DNA of 64,000 bases from Luteimicrobium sp049844995 (GTDB lineage: Bacteria; Actinomycetota; Actinomycetes; Actinomycetales; Cellulomonadaceae), in NCBI RefSeq assembly GCF_049844995.1, contig NZ_JBNCMC010000003.1, positions 62,001 to 126,000 of the forward strand, given 5' to 3'. The notes under the pieces were generated by a model. That model worked only from the letters and a program-made list of their open reading frames with translations. It ran no database searches and had not been told where the DNA came from. The translations under genes were made by a program, and so were the position numbers. This document shows positions 53,765 through 63,221 of this stretch, piece by piece (within the stretch, counting starts at the first letter, position 1; each line of letters starts with the position of its first letter).

Positions 53765-54985
53765 CTACGTCGCTGTGCCCCGTGCGTCCGGCGTGCGCGG
53801 GGCCGTCGCGAGGAGCCCGGCGACGACCATGACGGCGATCACGCAGAGCAGCACGACGAGCGGGGCGGTCCAGCCGCCGGTCGCGGTGTGGACGGCGCCC
53901 ATCACGGACGGCGCGAGCGCGGCGATCACGTACCCGAACGTCTGCACGGCGGTCGAGGTGGTCCTGGCCTCGCGCAGCGTCGTCGCGCGGAGGGCGACGA
54001 TCGTGAAGATGACGGTGAAGTTCGCGCCCTGCGCCGCGCCCGCCGACGACGCCCAGACCGGCCAGAGGCCCGGCGCGAGCAGCAGGCCGAGCGGGAGCGC
54101 GAGCCAGCAGACGGCGATCACGACGAACGCCCCCCGCGGCGTGACCCGCCACCCCAGGACCAGGGGGATCAGCAGCGAGCCGATCGCGCCGAAGAGCTGG
54201 AACAACGACGCCGCGCCGCCGGACGCGCTCGGGTCGAGGCCCATCGTGTCGTGGAGGATCGTGGGGAGCCACGCCGTCGTGCCGTAGTACCCGAACGACT
54301 GGCCCGCGAACATCGCGACGAGCAGCCAGGTCAGCGGCCGCCGCAGCGCGTGGACCTCGTCGGCGGCGCTGGTGGGTGCGGTCCGGGGGGTGGCCTCCGG
54401 GCCGCGGCGGCGGATCGCGGCCTGCCACACGACCCACGCGACCGGGACGAGCACGGCCCAGCCCGCCAGGGCCCACTGCCAGCCGACGGCGTCGGCGACG
54501 GGCGCGGTGAACGCGGTCGCGAGGACGGACCCGCCGTTGAGCGCGGCCGAGTAGATCCCGGTGACGCGGGCCGCGCTTCCCGCGAAGTCGCGGGCGACGA
54601 CGAGCGGCACGGCGATGTTGCCGGCGGTGATGGCGAGGCCGATGAGGACGGTCCCCGCCAGGGCGGCGGCGAACGACCCCGCGGAGCGCACGACGGTCCC
54701 GAGCAGGATGGTCGCGAGCGCGAGCTGCACGACGCGCTCGATGCCGAGCCGCGCGATCAGGGCCGACGCGAGCGGCGACGCGACGGCGAAGCACAGCACC
54801 GGCAGGCCGGTGAGCACGCCGACGGCCGCGGCCGACAGGGCGAGGTCGGCCCGCACGTCGCCGGTCACGGGCGCGAGGGCCACGATCGGGGTGCGCAGGT
54901 TGAGCGCGACCAGCACGACGGCGGTCAGCAGCAGGCCGGACGCGCCACCGGCGGGCAGTCTTCTGGGAGTGGACGGGGTGCTCAT
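53765..54985 (-). CDS. MFS transporter, CynX/NimT-like
   Basis: 406 aa, about 12 membrane helices. RTPIVALAPVTGDVRADL near 32-49 and GLPVLCFAVASPLASALIARLG follow the CynX/NimT branch (cyanate or nitroimidazole transporters), generally exporters or anion porters of unknown substrate. ATG 54985 begins two bases after the stop of the MarR gene, so both are on one transcript and the MarR probably represses it. Confidence 0.88.
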   Translation of the reverse strand: MSTPSTPRRLPAGGASGLLLTAVVLVALNLRTPIVALAPVTGDVRADLALSAAAVGVLTGLPVLCFAVASPLASALIARLGIERVVQLALATILLGTVVRSAGSFAAALAGTVLIGLAITAGNIAVPLVVARDFAGSAARVTGIYSAALNGGSVLATAFTAPVADAVGWQWALAGWAVLVPVAWVVWQAAIRRRGPEATPRTAPTSAADEVHALRRPLTWLLVAMFAGQSFGYYGTTAWLPTILHDTMGLDPSASGGAASLFQLFGAIGSLLIPLVLGWRVTPRGAFVVIAVCWLALPLGLLLAPGLWPVWASSAGAAQGANFTVIFTIVALRATTLREARTTSTAVQTFGYVIAALAPSVMGAVHTATGGWTAPLVVLLCVIAVMVVAGLLATAPRTPDARGTAT

Positions 54986-54987
54986 GC

Positions 54988-55584
54988 TCAGCCCTCGAAC
55001 GGGCCGACGACGACGCGCAGCAGCGCCGCGAGGCGCGGCCGGTCCGCCGCGGGGAGGACGTCGAGGATGCTGGCCTCGACCTGCAGCAGCTCCGTCATGG
55101 CGGCGTCGACGCGGCGCAGGCCCTCGTCGGTGAGCTCGACGAGGACGCCGCGGCGGTCGTCGGGCGAGCGGTGCCGCTGGACGAGGTCGCGCTCCTCGAG
55201 CCGGTCGATGCGGTTGGTCATGGTGCCGCTCGTCACGAGCGTCTGGGTGACGAGCGCGCCGGGCGAGAGCCGGTACGGCTGGCCCGCGCGGCGCAGCGCC
55301 GACAGGACGTCGAACTCCCACGGCTCGAGGCCCGAGCGCGCGAACGCGCCGCGGCGGGCGAGGTCGAGGTGGCGGCCCAGGCGGCTCACCCGGGAGAACA
55401 CGGTGAGCGGCTCCACGTCGAGGTCCGGGCGGACGCGCTGCCACGCGGCGACGATGCGGTCGACCTCGTCGGGGTGGTCCTCGTGCCCGGACCGGTCTTC
55501 GTGCCCGGCGGGGTCCTCGTGCCCCGCGCGGTCCAGGGGCTCCGGCTGGTCCCCGGGGATCGGGCGCGGGTCGGTGGCGGGCAT
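54988..55584 (-). CDS. MarR-family transcriptional regulator of the MFS gene
   Basis: 198 aa. N-terminal 35 residues rich in Asp/His/Glu (GHEDPAGHEDRSGHEDH), possibly disordered or metal-binding; then the winged helix with LVTSGTMTNRIDRLEERDLVQR and wing RSPDDRRGVLVELTDEG. TACCCT (minus, 55596-55591) lies six bases before ATG 55584, suggesting a leaderless mRNA. The palindrome at 55602-55617 sits directly upstream of that -10, implying autorepression. The next gene on this strand is the MFS transporter. Confidence 0.92.
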   Translation of the reverse strand: MPATDPRPIPGDQPEPLDRAGHEDPAGHEDRSGHEDHPDEVDRIVAAWQRVRPDLDVEPLTVFSRVSRLGRHLDLARRGAFARSGLEPWEFDVLSALRRAGQPYRLSPGALVTQTLVTSGTMTNRIDRLEERDLVQRHRSPDDRRGVLVELTDEGLRRVDAAMTELLQVEASILDVLPAADRPRLAALLRVVVGPFEG

Positions 55585-55601
55585 GGTTCGAGGGTACCCG
55601 T

Positions 55602-55617
55602 CTCTTGACATCAAGAG
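55602..55617. promoter_or_regulatory. MarR-type operator
   Basis: CTCTTGA-CA-TCAAGAG, a perfect 16-bp palindrome, followed directly by another TCTTGA half site (to 55623). It lies between the -35 and -10 regions of the marR-MFS promoter and also upstream of the divergent dehydrogenase gene. Confidence 0.65.
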
Positions 55618-55730
55618 TCTTGACGGGCCCGGGTTCGGGCCCCCTCCTGCGCCGGTCGACCGTCCGTGCCTACGGTCGGGGAAGCCCCCGGGAGACCCTC
55701 GGGGGGAATCGTGATCAAGGAGGATCCACG

Positions 55731-56957
55731 ATGGCCGAGAAGAACCGCGCAGTCGCGTACGAGGGCCCCGGCAAGGTCCAGGTGATCGACATCGACTACC
55801 CGACCTTCGAGCTCAAGGACGGGCCGGGCGTCAACCCCGCGAACGTCGGGCGCAAGGTGCCCCACGGCGCGATCGTCAAGACGGTGGCGACGAACATCTG
55901 CGGCTCGGACCAGCACATGGTCCGCGGCCGCACGACGGCCCCGCAGAACCTCGTGCTGGGCCACGAGATCACCGGCGAGGTGGTCGAGGTCGGGCCCGAC
56001 GTGGAGTTCGTGAAGGTCGGCGACCTCGTCTCGGTGCCGTTCAACATCGCGTGCGGGCGGTGCAAGAACTGCAAGGAGCGCAAGACCGGGATCTGCCTCA
56101 ACGTCAACCCCGACCGGCCCGGGAGCGCGTACGGGTACGTGGACATGGGCGGCTGGGTCGGCGGACAGGCCAACTACGTGCTCGTCCCGTACGCGGACTT
56201 CAACGCGCTCGTCTTCCCGGACAAGGACCGGGCGATGGAGAAGATCCTCGACCTGGCGATGCTGTCGGACATCTTCCCGACCGGCTTCCACGGCGCCGTG
56301 ACCGCGGGCGTGGGCGTCGGCTCGACGGTGTACGTGGCGGGCGCCGGGCCGGTGGGCCTCGCCGCGGCGACGGGCGCGCTGCTGCTCGGTGCGGGCGCCG
56401 TGATCGTCGGGGACATGAACGCCGACCGCCTCGCGCAGGCCCGGTCGTTCGGCTGCGAGACCGTCGACCTGACGAAGGGCGACCCCGTCGACCAGATCGA
56501 GCAGATCCTCGGCGTGCCCGAGGTGGACTGCGGCGTCGACGCCGTCGGCTTCGAGGCCAAGGGACACGGCGCGGGGGCGAAGGAGGCGCCCGCGACGGTG
56601 CTCAACGACCTCATGGACCTCACCGCCGCGGGCGGCGCGCTCGGCATCCCCGGGCTCTACGTCACCGGTGACCCGGGCGGGATCGACGAGGCTGCCAAGA
56701 AGGGCTCGCTGTCCCTCAGCCTCGGCACGGGGTGGGCGAAGTCCCTGTCCTTCACGACCGGCCAGTGTCCGGTCATGAAGTACAACTACGGGCTCATGCA
56801 GGCGATCCTCCACGACCGCGTGCACATTGCGAAGAACGTCGGCGCGACCGCCATCTCGCTCGACGACGCACCCCGGGGCTACGCCGAGTTCGACCAGGGG
56901 GCGGCGCACAAGTACGTCATCGACGCGAACGGGTACCTGGGCGGCAAGGCCGCCTGA
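55731..56957 (+). CDS. Zinc alcohol dehydrogenase, glutathione-independent formaldehyde dehydrogenase type
   Basis: 408 aa. Catalytic-zinc residues Cys57 (NICGSDQHM), His78-Glu79 (LGHEITGEV); structural-zinc Cys108/111/114/122 (CGRCKNCKERKTGIC); NAD site GAGPVG (204-209). The insertion NPDRPGSAYGYVDMGGWVGGQ is typical of Pseudomonas-type formaldehyde dismutase / FdhA enzymes that oxidise formaldehyde with tightly bound NAD. Strong AAGGAGG seven bases before ATG 55731 predicts high expression. It is divergent from the MarR gene and may share its operator. Confidence 0.9.
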   Translation: MAEKNRAVAYEGPGKVQVIDIDYPTFELKDGPGVNPANVGRKVPHGAIVKTVATNICGSDQHMVRGRTTAPQNLVLGHEITGEVVEVGPDVEFVKVGDLVSVPFNIACGRCKNCKERKTGICLNVNPDRPGSAYGYVDMGGWVGGQANYVLVPYADFNALVFPDKDRAMEKILDLAMLSDIFPTGFHGAVTAGVGVGSTVYVAGAGPVGLAAATGALLLGAGAVIVGDMNADRLAQARSFGCETVDLTKGDPVDQIEQILGVPEVDCGVDAVGFEAKGHGAGAKEAPATVLNDLMDLTAAGGALGIPGLYVTGDPGGIDEAAKKGSLSLSLGTGWAKSLSFTTGQCPVMKYNYGLMQAILHDRVHIAKNVGATAISLDDAPRGYAEFDQGAAHKYVIDANGYLGGKAA

Positions 56958-56976
56958 CCCCGAGGCGGAGGTACCT

Positions 56977-57009
56977 CGCGAGGTAGACGGGCCGCCCGTC
57001 TACCTCGCG
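56977..57009. terminator. Bidirectional terminator overlapping a stop codon
   Basis: Perfect 15-bp stem CGCGAGGTAGACGGG (56977-56991) with 56995-57009, loop CCG, between convergent genes. The stop of the flavin monooxygenase gene (57000-57002) lies inside the right arm. Confidence 0.7.
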
Positions 57010-58130
57010 GGGGAGGGGAGGGCGTCGAGGTACCGCGCGACCCCGCGGGCGGCGTCGCGGCCGGCCCGGTTCGCGCCGATCGTCGACGCCGACGGCCCGT
57101 ACCCCACGAGCTGCACCCGCGGCTCGCCGACGACGCGCGGGCCGTCCATGACGATCCCGCCGCCCGGCCCGCGCAGGTGCAGCGGGGCGAGGTGGTCGAG
57201 CGCCGCGCGGAAGCCGGTCGCCCACAGGATCGCGTCGGCGTGCTGCTCGGTGCCGTCGGCCCAGGCCACGCCGTCGGGCGTGATCCGCTCGAACATCGGC
57301 CGGCGCACGAGCACGCCCCGCGCGGCGGCGTCGCGCAGGGCGGGGGTCAGGATCAGCCCGGTCACGCTCACGACCGACCCGGGCGGCAGCCCGGCCCGGA
57401 CCCGCTCGTCGACGAGCGCGACGGCGTCGTGCCCGGCTCGGGACGTGAACTCGTCGTCGCGCCAGACCGGCTCCCGGCGCGTGACCCACGTGGTCGAGGC
57501 GACCTCGCTGATCTCCGCGAGCAGCTGGACCGCGCTGATCCCGCCCCCGACGACGACCACGTGCTGCCCGGCGAACTCCTCCGCCCGCACGTAGTCGACG
57601 GTGTGGAGCTGACGGCCCCGGAAGGTCTCCTGGCCGGGGTAGTGCGGCCAGAACGGCTTGGTCCACGTCCCCGTCGCGTTGACCACCGTCCGCGCGAGCA
57701 GCGTGCGGCCGTCGGCGAGGGTCACGCGGAGGGGCGCCGCGTCGTCGTCGGCGACCGGCTCGACGCGCGTCACGCGCGCGGGCCGCACGACGGGCAGGTC
57801 CGCCTCGCGCTCGTACGCCGCGTAGTAGCGGGGTACGGCGACGCGGGACGGCTCCGCCGGGTCGACGGTCGGCAGCGCCATGCCGGGCAGGTCGTGGACC
57901 TTGTTGACGGTCGCCATGCGCAGCGACCTCCACCGGTGCCGCCACGCGCCGCCCGGGCCTTCCTCGCCGTCGAGCACGACGAAGGTGCGCCGGCCGGCCG
58001 CGGCACCCGGCTCCCACGGGCCGACGAAGCCGCGGCGGCGCAGGTGCCACGCCGCCGAGAGGCCCGCCTGCCCGGCGCCGACGACGACCGCGTCGACGGT
58101 GCCCGGCGCGAGCGTGGGGAGGGTGGTCAC
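57000..58130 (-). CDS. FAD-dependent monooxygenase / flavoprotein (FMO-like)
   Basis: 376 aa. FAD-binding GAGQAG (18-23), NADPH-binding GGGISA (195-200) and the FMO/BVMO-type fingerprint near FRGRQLHTVDY (170-180). WATGF near residue 306 is the family's late motif. Such enzymes oxygenate N, S or ketone groups, or act as putative oxidoreductases. Start GTG 58130 gives the canonical N-terminal beta-strand ahead of the Rossmann motif; no Shine-Dalgarno. The gene ends inside a hairpin shared with the convergent dehydrogenase. Confidence 0.87.
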   Translation of the reverse strand: MTTLPTLAPGTVDAVVVGAGQAGLSAAWHLRRRGFVGPWEPGAAAGRRTFVVLDGEEGPGGAWRHRWRSLRMATVNKVHDLPGMALPTVDPAEPSRVAVPRYYAAYEREADLPVVRPARVTRVEPVADDDAAPLRVTLADGRTLLARTVVNATGTWTKPFWPHYPGQETFRGRQLHTVDYVRAEEFAGQHVVVVGGGISAVQLLAEISEVASTTWVTRREPVWRDDEFTSRAGHDAVALVDERVRAGLPPGSVVSVTGLILTPALRDAAARGVLVRRPMFERITPDGVAWADGTEQHADAILWATGFRAALDHLAPLHLRGPGGGIVMDGPRVVGEPRVQLVGYGPSASTIGANRAGRDAARGVARYLDALPSPAR

Positions 58131-58182
58131 GTCGGGACAACGCGCGGGGGCGGCGTCGTCATCCGCGCGGCGCTCAGCATCC

Positions 58183-59387
58183 TCAGGCGGCGCGCAGCGC
58201 GTCCCGGAGCTTCACGCGCGCGCCCGTGCGCAGGACGGCGTTGGAGTAGACGCGCCCCGCGAGCCACACGAGCGCGGGCACGCAGGCGAGCGAGATCAGC
58301 ACGGACGCGACCGCCTGCCACGTCTCGACGGTGCCGAGAGCGATCCGGATCGGCATCACGAGCGGCGCGCAGAAGGGCAGGTAGCTGAGCCACTGGACGA
58401 TCGGGCTGTCCGGGTTCCACGGCGCGATGGAGATCCCGATGACGTACGGCACGATCATGAGCATCACGACGGGCGCGGTGACCGAGCCGATGTCCTCCTG
58501 CCGCGAGACGAGCGCCGCGAGCGCCGCCAGGGCGAGGGAGTACATGACGAACCCGACGACGAACCACACGAGAGCCCACGCCGCCGTCGTGCCCAGGTCG
58601 ATGTCGCTGGTCTTGACGAGCCCCAGCACGGCCGCGGTCCCCGCCCCGCCGATCACGACGACGGCCACCTGCACCAGCCCGACGACGCCGATGCCGAGCA
58701 CCTTGCCGGCCATGAGCTGCCAGGGCCGCACGGTCGCGAGCAGGAGCTCGACGACGCGGCTCGACTTCTCCTCGACGACGCCCTGCGCGACGAGCTGCGC
58801 GCACGTCTGGAGCGTGATGAACAGCAGGATGCCGGCGACGTACCCGGCGACGATCTGGGCGCCGTCGCGCTTGGCCTCGGGCTCGAGGGGCGTCACGTCG
58901 AGCGTGGTGCTGCTGAGCTGCTGCGAGACCTTGGTCGGGTCGCCGCCCAGCTCCTTGACCGCGCCCGCGAGCGCCGTCTGCTGGCGCAGGCTGGTGAGCA
59001 CGGCCGCGCTCGTCGGGTCGAGCTCCTTCTTCACGACGACCGTGAACGACGCCGGGTCGCCCGTGAGCGCGGCGTCGAGGGAGCCGTCGTCGACGCCCTT
59101 CTTCGCGGCGGCGTCGTCGGCGACGTTCTTGACCTCGACGTCGTCCCCCGCCGCCTGTGCGGACGCCTCGAGCGGCTGCGCGAGGGACGCCGTCTGGGGC
59201 GTGAGGCCCACGACCTTCGCCGACGACGAACCCTGGGCGAGGTGCAGCACGATCCCGCCGACGACGACCGCGACGAACATGACGAGCGTCGTCACGATGT
59301 ACGCGCGCGACCGCAGCCGCGTGGTGAGCTCGCGGCCGGCGACGAGGCGCACGGTGCCCCAGCCGGACGAGGGGGCAGGAGGGGTGC

Positions 59388-59391
<4 letters not shown>
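58183..59391 (-). CDS. ABC transporter permease (NatB/ABC-2 type)
   Basis: 402 aa. One N-terminal membrane helix (IVTTLVMFVAVVVGGIVLHL), an extracytoplasmic domain of about 130 residues, then five or more helices beginning IVAGYVAGILLFITLQTCAQ. The VVEEKSSRVVELLLATVRP loop is the ABC-2 permease signature. It pairs with the ATPase at 59388 (GTGA overlap), forming an exporter, perhaps for Na+ (NatAB-like) or another small substrate. Start GTG 59391. Confidence 0.9.
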
Positions 59392-60335
<944 letters not shown>

Positions 60336-60375
60336 CGTCGCTCCCGCCGCGGTCGGCTGTCCGATATCGGTGCAG

Positions 60376-60401
60376 TTCAGGTCACCAGTATTTCAGGTCA
60401 C
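60376..60401. promoter_or_regulatory. Two TTCAGGTCAC direct repeats upstream of the ABC exporter
   Basis: TTCAGGTCAC occurs at 60376-60385 and again at 60392-60401, 16 bp apart, 41-66 bases before the exporter ATG. On the transcribed strand they read GTGACCTGAA. Likely regulator or activator sites; regulator unknown. Confidence 0.4.
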
Positions 60402-60434
60402 ACGGAACCATACGCCGGGGCACACGTCGACGGG

Positions 60435-60473
60435 GTCCGGCCCGGCACCGCCGGTCGGGGTGCCGGGCCGGAC
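60435..60473 (-). terminator. Terminator-like hairpin after the surface-protein gene
   Basis: Perfect 15-bp stem, arms 60435-60449 and 60459-60473, loop 9, located just after the stop of the minus-strand gene at 60496. Confidence 0.65.
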
Positions 60474-60495
60474 GGCGCGGGGCCGGGACCCGCGG

Positions 60496-61965
60496 TCAGC
60501 CGCGAGCCACGCGACGCCGGACGACGAGGAGGACGACGCCCGCAGCAACGAGGGCGAGGCCGGCCACGAACGGGCCGACCAGGGACGCGCCCGTCGTCGC
60601 GAGCGGGCCGGTCGCCGACGCCCCGCCGCTCGGCGAGGCGGTCCCGCCCGTTCCGAGCACCTGGGTGGTCGGGGTGGTCGTCGTCGTCGGGACGACCGGG
60701 GCGGGGCTGGTCGTCGTCTGCGACGGCGTCGGCGTGCTCGTGCTGTGGGTGGGCGACGGCGTGGGCGTCGCGGTGCTCTGCGTCGGCGACGGCGTCGGGG
60801 TGGCCGTGCTCTCGGTCGGCGACGGGGTCGGGGTGGGCGTGGCGCACGACGACGCCGACGCGTACTGGTGGATCTCGCCGCCCCGCGTGACCAGCGACTT
60901 CGCGATGACCTGTCCCTCGATCCGGCTGCTCGCGTCGGTCGTGAGGTCGACGTCGGGCGCGAGGATCGTGCCGGTGATCAGCTCGCCGGTCACGGTCGCG
61001 GCGCCCGCGCCGGTGAGGTTCCAGGTGACGTAGGGGGCCCAGGGGTTGGGGTCGTCGGCGGTCGGGTTGCCGGGCATGCCGGCGCCCCGCAGCGGCGGGG
61101 TCCTGACGTCGCCCGCGATGCCCGTGACGTCGACGACGAGCTGCGTGTCGGCGCCCGGTGCGACGTCCGCGAACGTCAGCGAGGCGAGGCGGCCCAGGGT
61201 GGCGGCGTCGACCGTGAGGACGTTGAGCCTGCCCTCGGTCAGGGTGATGACGCCGTCCGAGCCGTTCGCGTCGAGCGTCGCCGTCGCGGCGTCGTCCCCG
61301 CCCACGGAGCGCAGCGCCTCGCCCTGGGCGGCCAGCGTCGGGAAGCGGCTGTCGACCACGGACGCCGCGGCCGGGTACGTGACCGCGTGGTCGCCGTCGA
61401 ACGTCTGGTTCGCGTCGGAGCTCACGTCGATCCACGGCCTGGTGTTCTCGTCGGTCGCGGCCGCGTGCAGGCGGTCCACCCCGGACCGGGGGGCGAGCGT
61501 CAGCCCGGCGGTCTCGCCGACCTTGATCGCGCCGAGCTGGTCGGGCGCGATCGTGCCCGTGACGCCGTTGTGGGACGTGACCTGCAGGCTCCCCGTCGAG
61601 GCGAGGTCGAGGGTGCCGCCCACGAGCAGACGCGTCGGGTCGCCGTCGACGACCGGCAGCGCGTACCCGTCCGGCGTGAGGCCCGAGCTGTGGATGAGGT
61701 TCGTGTCGGTCGGCAGGGTGAGGTCCCCGCCCAGGGCCAGGGAGCCCTCGGTCTCGGAGTTGCCGAGGTCGACGTCGTGCTGCACGAAGATCGTGAAGCC
61801 GTCCGTGTCGTAGCCCGTGCAGACCGGCGCGGGCGACGGCTCTGCCGCGGTCCCGGTCGCCGCGCTCGCGCTCAGGGCGCCCGCGACGCCGAGGGCGCCC
61901 ACCACTCCGAGGGTCACGGCGGTCGCGCCGAGGCGTGCGGTCCGGGGACGGGTGACGTGGTGCAT
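60496..61965 (-). CDS. Choice-of-anchor A surface protein with LATTG sorting signal
   Basis: 489 aa. Signal peptide (about 1-37, ending ALSASA). A choice-of-anchor A domain (about 45-380) contains GNSETEGSLALGGDLTLPTDTNLIH and TWNLTGAGAATVTGELITGTILAPDVDL. Then a Pro/Thr/Ser stalk of 11-residue repeats (TPTPSPTxSTA). The end has sorting signal LATTG at 455-459, a 20-residue hydrophobic span and RRRVARG tail. LAxTG is the pentapeptide used by class E sortases of high-GC actinobacteria. Expected on the cell wall; function likely adhesion or exopolymer contact. AAGGAG precedes ATG 61965. The stalk is a candidate Pmt substrate. Confidence 0.85.
   Translation of the reverse strand: MHHVTRPRTARLGATAVTLGVVGALGVAGALSASAATGTAAEPSPAPVCTGYDTDGFTIFVQHDVDLGNSETEGSLALGGDLTLPTDTNLIHSSGLTPDGYALPVVDGDPTRLLVGGTLDLASTGSLQVTSHNGVTGTIAPDQLGAIKVGETAGLTLAPRSGVDRLHAAATDENTRPWIDVSSDANQTFDGDHAVTYPAAASVVDSRFPTLAAQGEALRSVGGDDAATATLDANGSDGVITLTEGRLNVLTVDAATLGRLASLTFADVAPGADTQLVVDVTGIAGDVRTPPLRGAGMPGNPTADDPNPWAPYVTWNLTGAGAATVTGELITGTILAPDVDLTTDASSRIEGQVIAKSLVTRGGEIHQYASASSCATPTPTPSPTESTATPTPSPTQSTATPTPSPTHSTSTPTPSQTTTSPAPVVPTTTTTPTTQVLGTGGTASPSGGASATGPLATTGASLVGPFVAGLALVAAGVVLLVVRRRVARG
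60740..60838. repeat. Three 33-bp tandem repeats coding for the PT-rich stalk
   Basis: Units 60740-60772, 60773-60805 and 60806-60838 are near-identical in-frame 33-mers, each encoding one 11-residue stalk repeat of the surface protein; recombination between them should change stalk length. Confidence 0.75.
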
Positions 61966-62122
61966 GGGGTGCTGCTCCTTGGCGACCGCGGCGCGGTCTC
62001 GCGGGACATGACCCCGACACGGTACGGCGTGTCCCTGGCCGGTTCGAGGTGAACGGCCCGAGATGTCGCCCCACGGTGAGGCCCGCCTCACACAGCCTTC
62101 ACACCCGCTCGACGGCGCAGCC

Positions 62123-62767
62123 TCAGCGCGCGGCCGGCGGCTCGTGCAGCGTCGGCCGCTTCTCCAGGTGCGACAGCCCGTTCCAGGCCAGGTTGACCAG
62201 GTGTGCCGCGACCTCCGCCTTGGGCGGCCGCCGCGCGTCGACCCAGTACTGCCCCGTCAGCGCCACGCTCCCCACGAGCATCTGCGCGTACAGCGCCGCG
62301 AACTTCGGGTCGAGCCCGCGGTCGCGGAACTGGCTGCGGAGCAGCGTCGCCACCTGGGTCGCGACGTCGCCGATCAGGCTCGAGAACGTCCCGGTCGCCT
62401 GCGCGACGGGGGAGTCGCGGACGAGGATCCGGAAGCCGTCCTCGGAGCTCTCGATGTACGTGAGGAGGGCGAGCGACGCCCGCTCCAGCAGCACCTTCGG
62501 GTGGCCGCGCGACGTCAGGGCGCCCGTGAGGGCCGCCGTGAGCGCCTGGATCTCGCGGTCCACCACCACCGCGTAGATGCCCTCCTTGCCCCCGAAGTGC
62601 TCGTAGACCACCGGCTTCGACACCTCGGCCCGCTGGGCGATCTCCTCCACGCTCGTCCCGTCGAAGCCCTTCTCCGCGAACAGGCCCCGGCTGACGGCCA
62701 GCAGCTGCTCGCGCCGCTGGCTCGCGGTCATGCGGGAGCGTACGGGCCGCTTCGGTTCGGGCGTCAT
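62123..62767 (-). CDS. TetR-family transcriptional regulator
   Basis: 214 aa. Helix-turn-helix EEIAQRAEVSKPVVYEHFGGK after REQLLAVSRGLFAEKGFDGTS, TetR_N type. C-terminal ligand domain includes LVRDSPVAQATGTF. CACAAT (minus strand, 62779-62774) six bases before ATG 62767 suggests a leaderless mRNA. A TetR next to glmU is also found in Mycobacterium (Rv1019 beside glmU Rv1018c), so the linkage is old. Targets unknown; the four-copy array at 62877-62943 is a candidate binding region. Confidence 0.93.
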   Translation of the reverse strand: MTPEPKRPVRSRMTASQRREQLLAVSRGLFAEKGFDGTSVEEIAQRAEVSKPVVYEHFGGKEGIYAVVVDREIQALTAALTGALTSRGHPKVLLERASLALLTYIESSEDGFRILVRDSPVAQATGTFSSLIGDVATQVATLLRSQFRDRGLDPKFAALYAQMLVGSVALTGQYWVDARRPPKAEVAAHLVNLAWNGLSHLEKRPTLHEPPAAR

Positions 62768-63119
62768 CGCCCCATTGTGCCGCGCACCCGGTTCGCCGAC
62801 GGTGACGTCGCGTTCGCCGACGGCGACGCCGCGCGCCTGTGGCCGGGTCCGCGGGCAAGCGTGCCGTCGTCGGACGCGAGATACCGAGATGCGCTCGAGA
62901 TACCGATGCAGACGCGGTATCTCGACCCAAGCTCGGTATCTCGGCCGCCGCGGGCCGGGGTCACACGGCTGCTCAACCCTCCCGCCCCGACCGTCCCGGC
63001 CACGGAGCGCTCGACCACGGGCGGGGCGCCGATGTCACGGACGGGTCACGCGGACCTGGCAGACTAGGGCCCGACGCGCCACCTCTCGCACGGCCGCCCG
63101 GCGGGCCCTCCGCCGGCAG
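62768..63119. other. Intergenic region upstream of tRNA-Gln with periodic array
   Basis: 352 bases. Apart from the array at 62877-62943 and the probable promoter sequences of the TetR and tRNA genes, I see no gene or known RNA here. Confidence 0.6.
62877..62943. repeat. Four-copy palindromic array with exact 19-bp period
   Basis: The 10-mer CGAGATACCG occurs at 62877 and 62896, and its complement CGGTATCTCG at 62915 and 62934: every start is 19 bp apart. The outer pair extends to 12 bp (62877-62888 with 62932-62943) and the inner pair to 11 bp (62895-62905 with 62915-62925). The region could form one or two nested hairpins in RNA or bind a multimeric protein every two helical turns. Confidence 0.75.
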
Positions 63120-63191
63120 TCCGCCTTGGTGTAATCGGCAGCACACGGGTTTTTGGTGCCCTTGGTCCAGGTTCGAGTCCTGGGGGCGGAG
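63120..63191 (+). tRNA. tRNA-Gln (anticodon TTG)
   Basis: 72-nt cloverleaf. Acceptor TCCGCCT pairs with GGGCGGA at the 3' side (one T-G pair); the anticodon loop TTTTGGT carries TTG at 63153-63155; the T arm is CCAGG-TTCGAGT-CCTGG. CCA is not encoded. glmU starts 30 bases later, an arrangement seen in actinobacteria. Confidence 0.95.
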
Positions 63192-63221
63192 CGAGCGCGA
63201 CGAACGACGACGGGAGCTCAC

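Noticed and set aside
62877..62943. CRISPR array
   Set aside because: Repeats are 10 bp with two orientations and 9-base spacers; no cas genes in the window.
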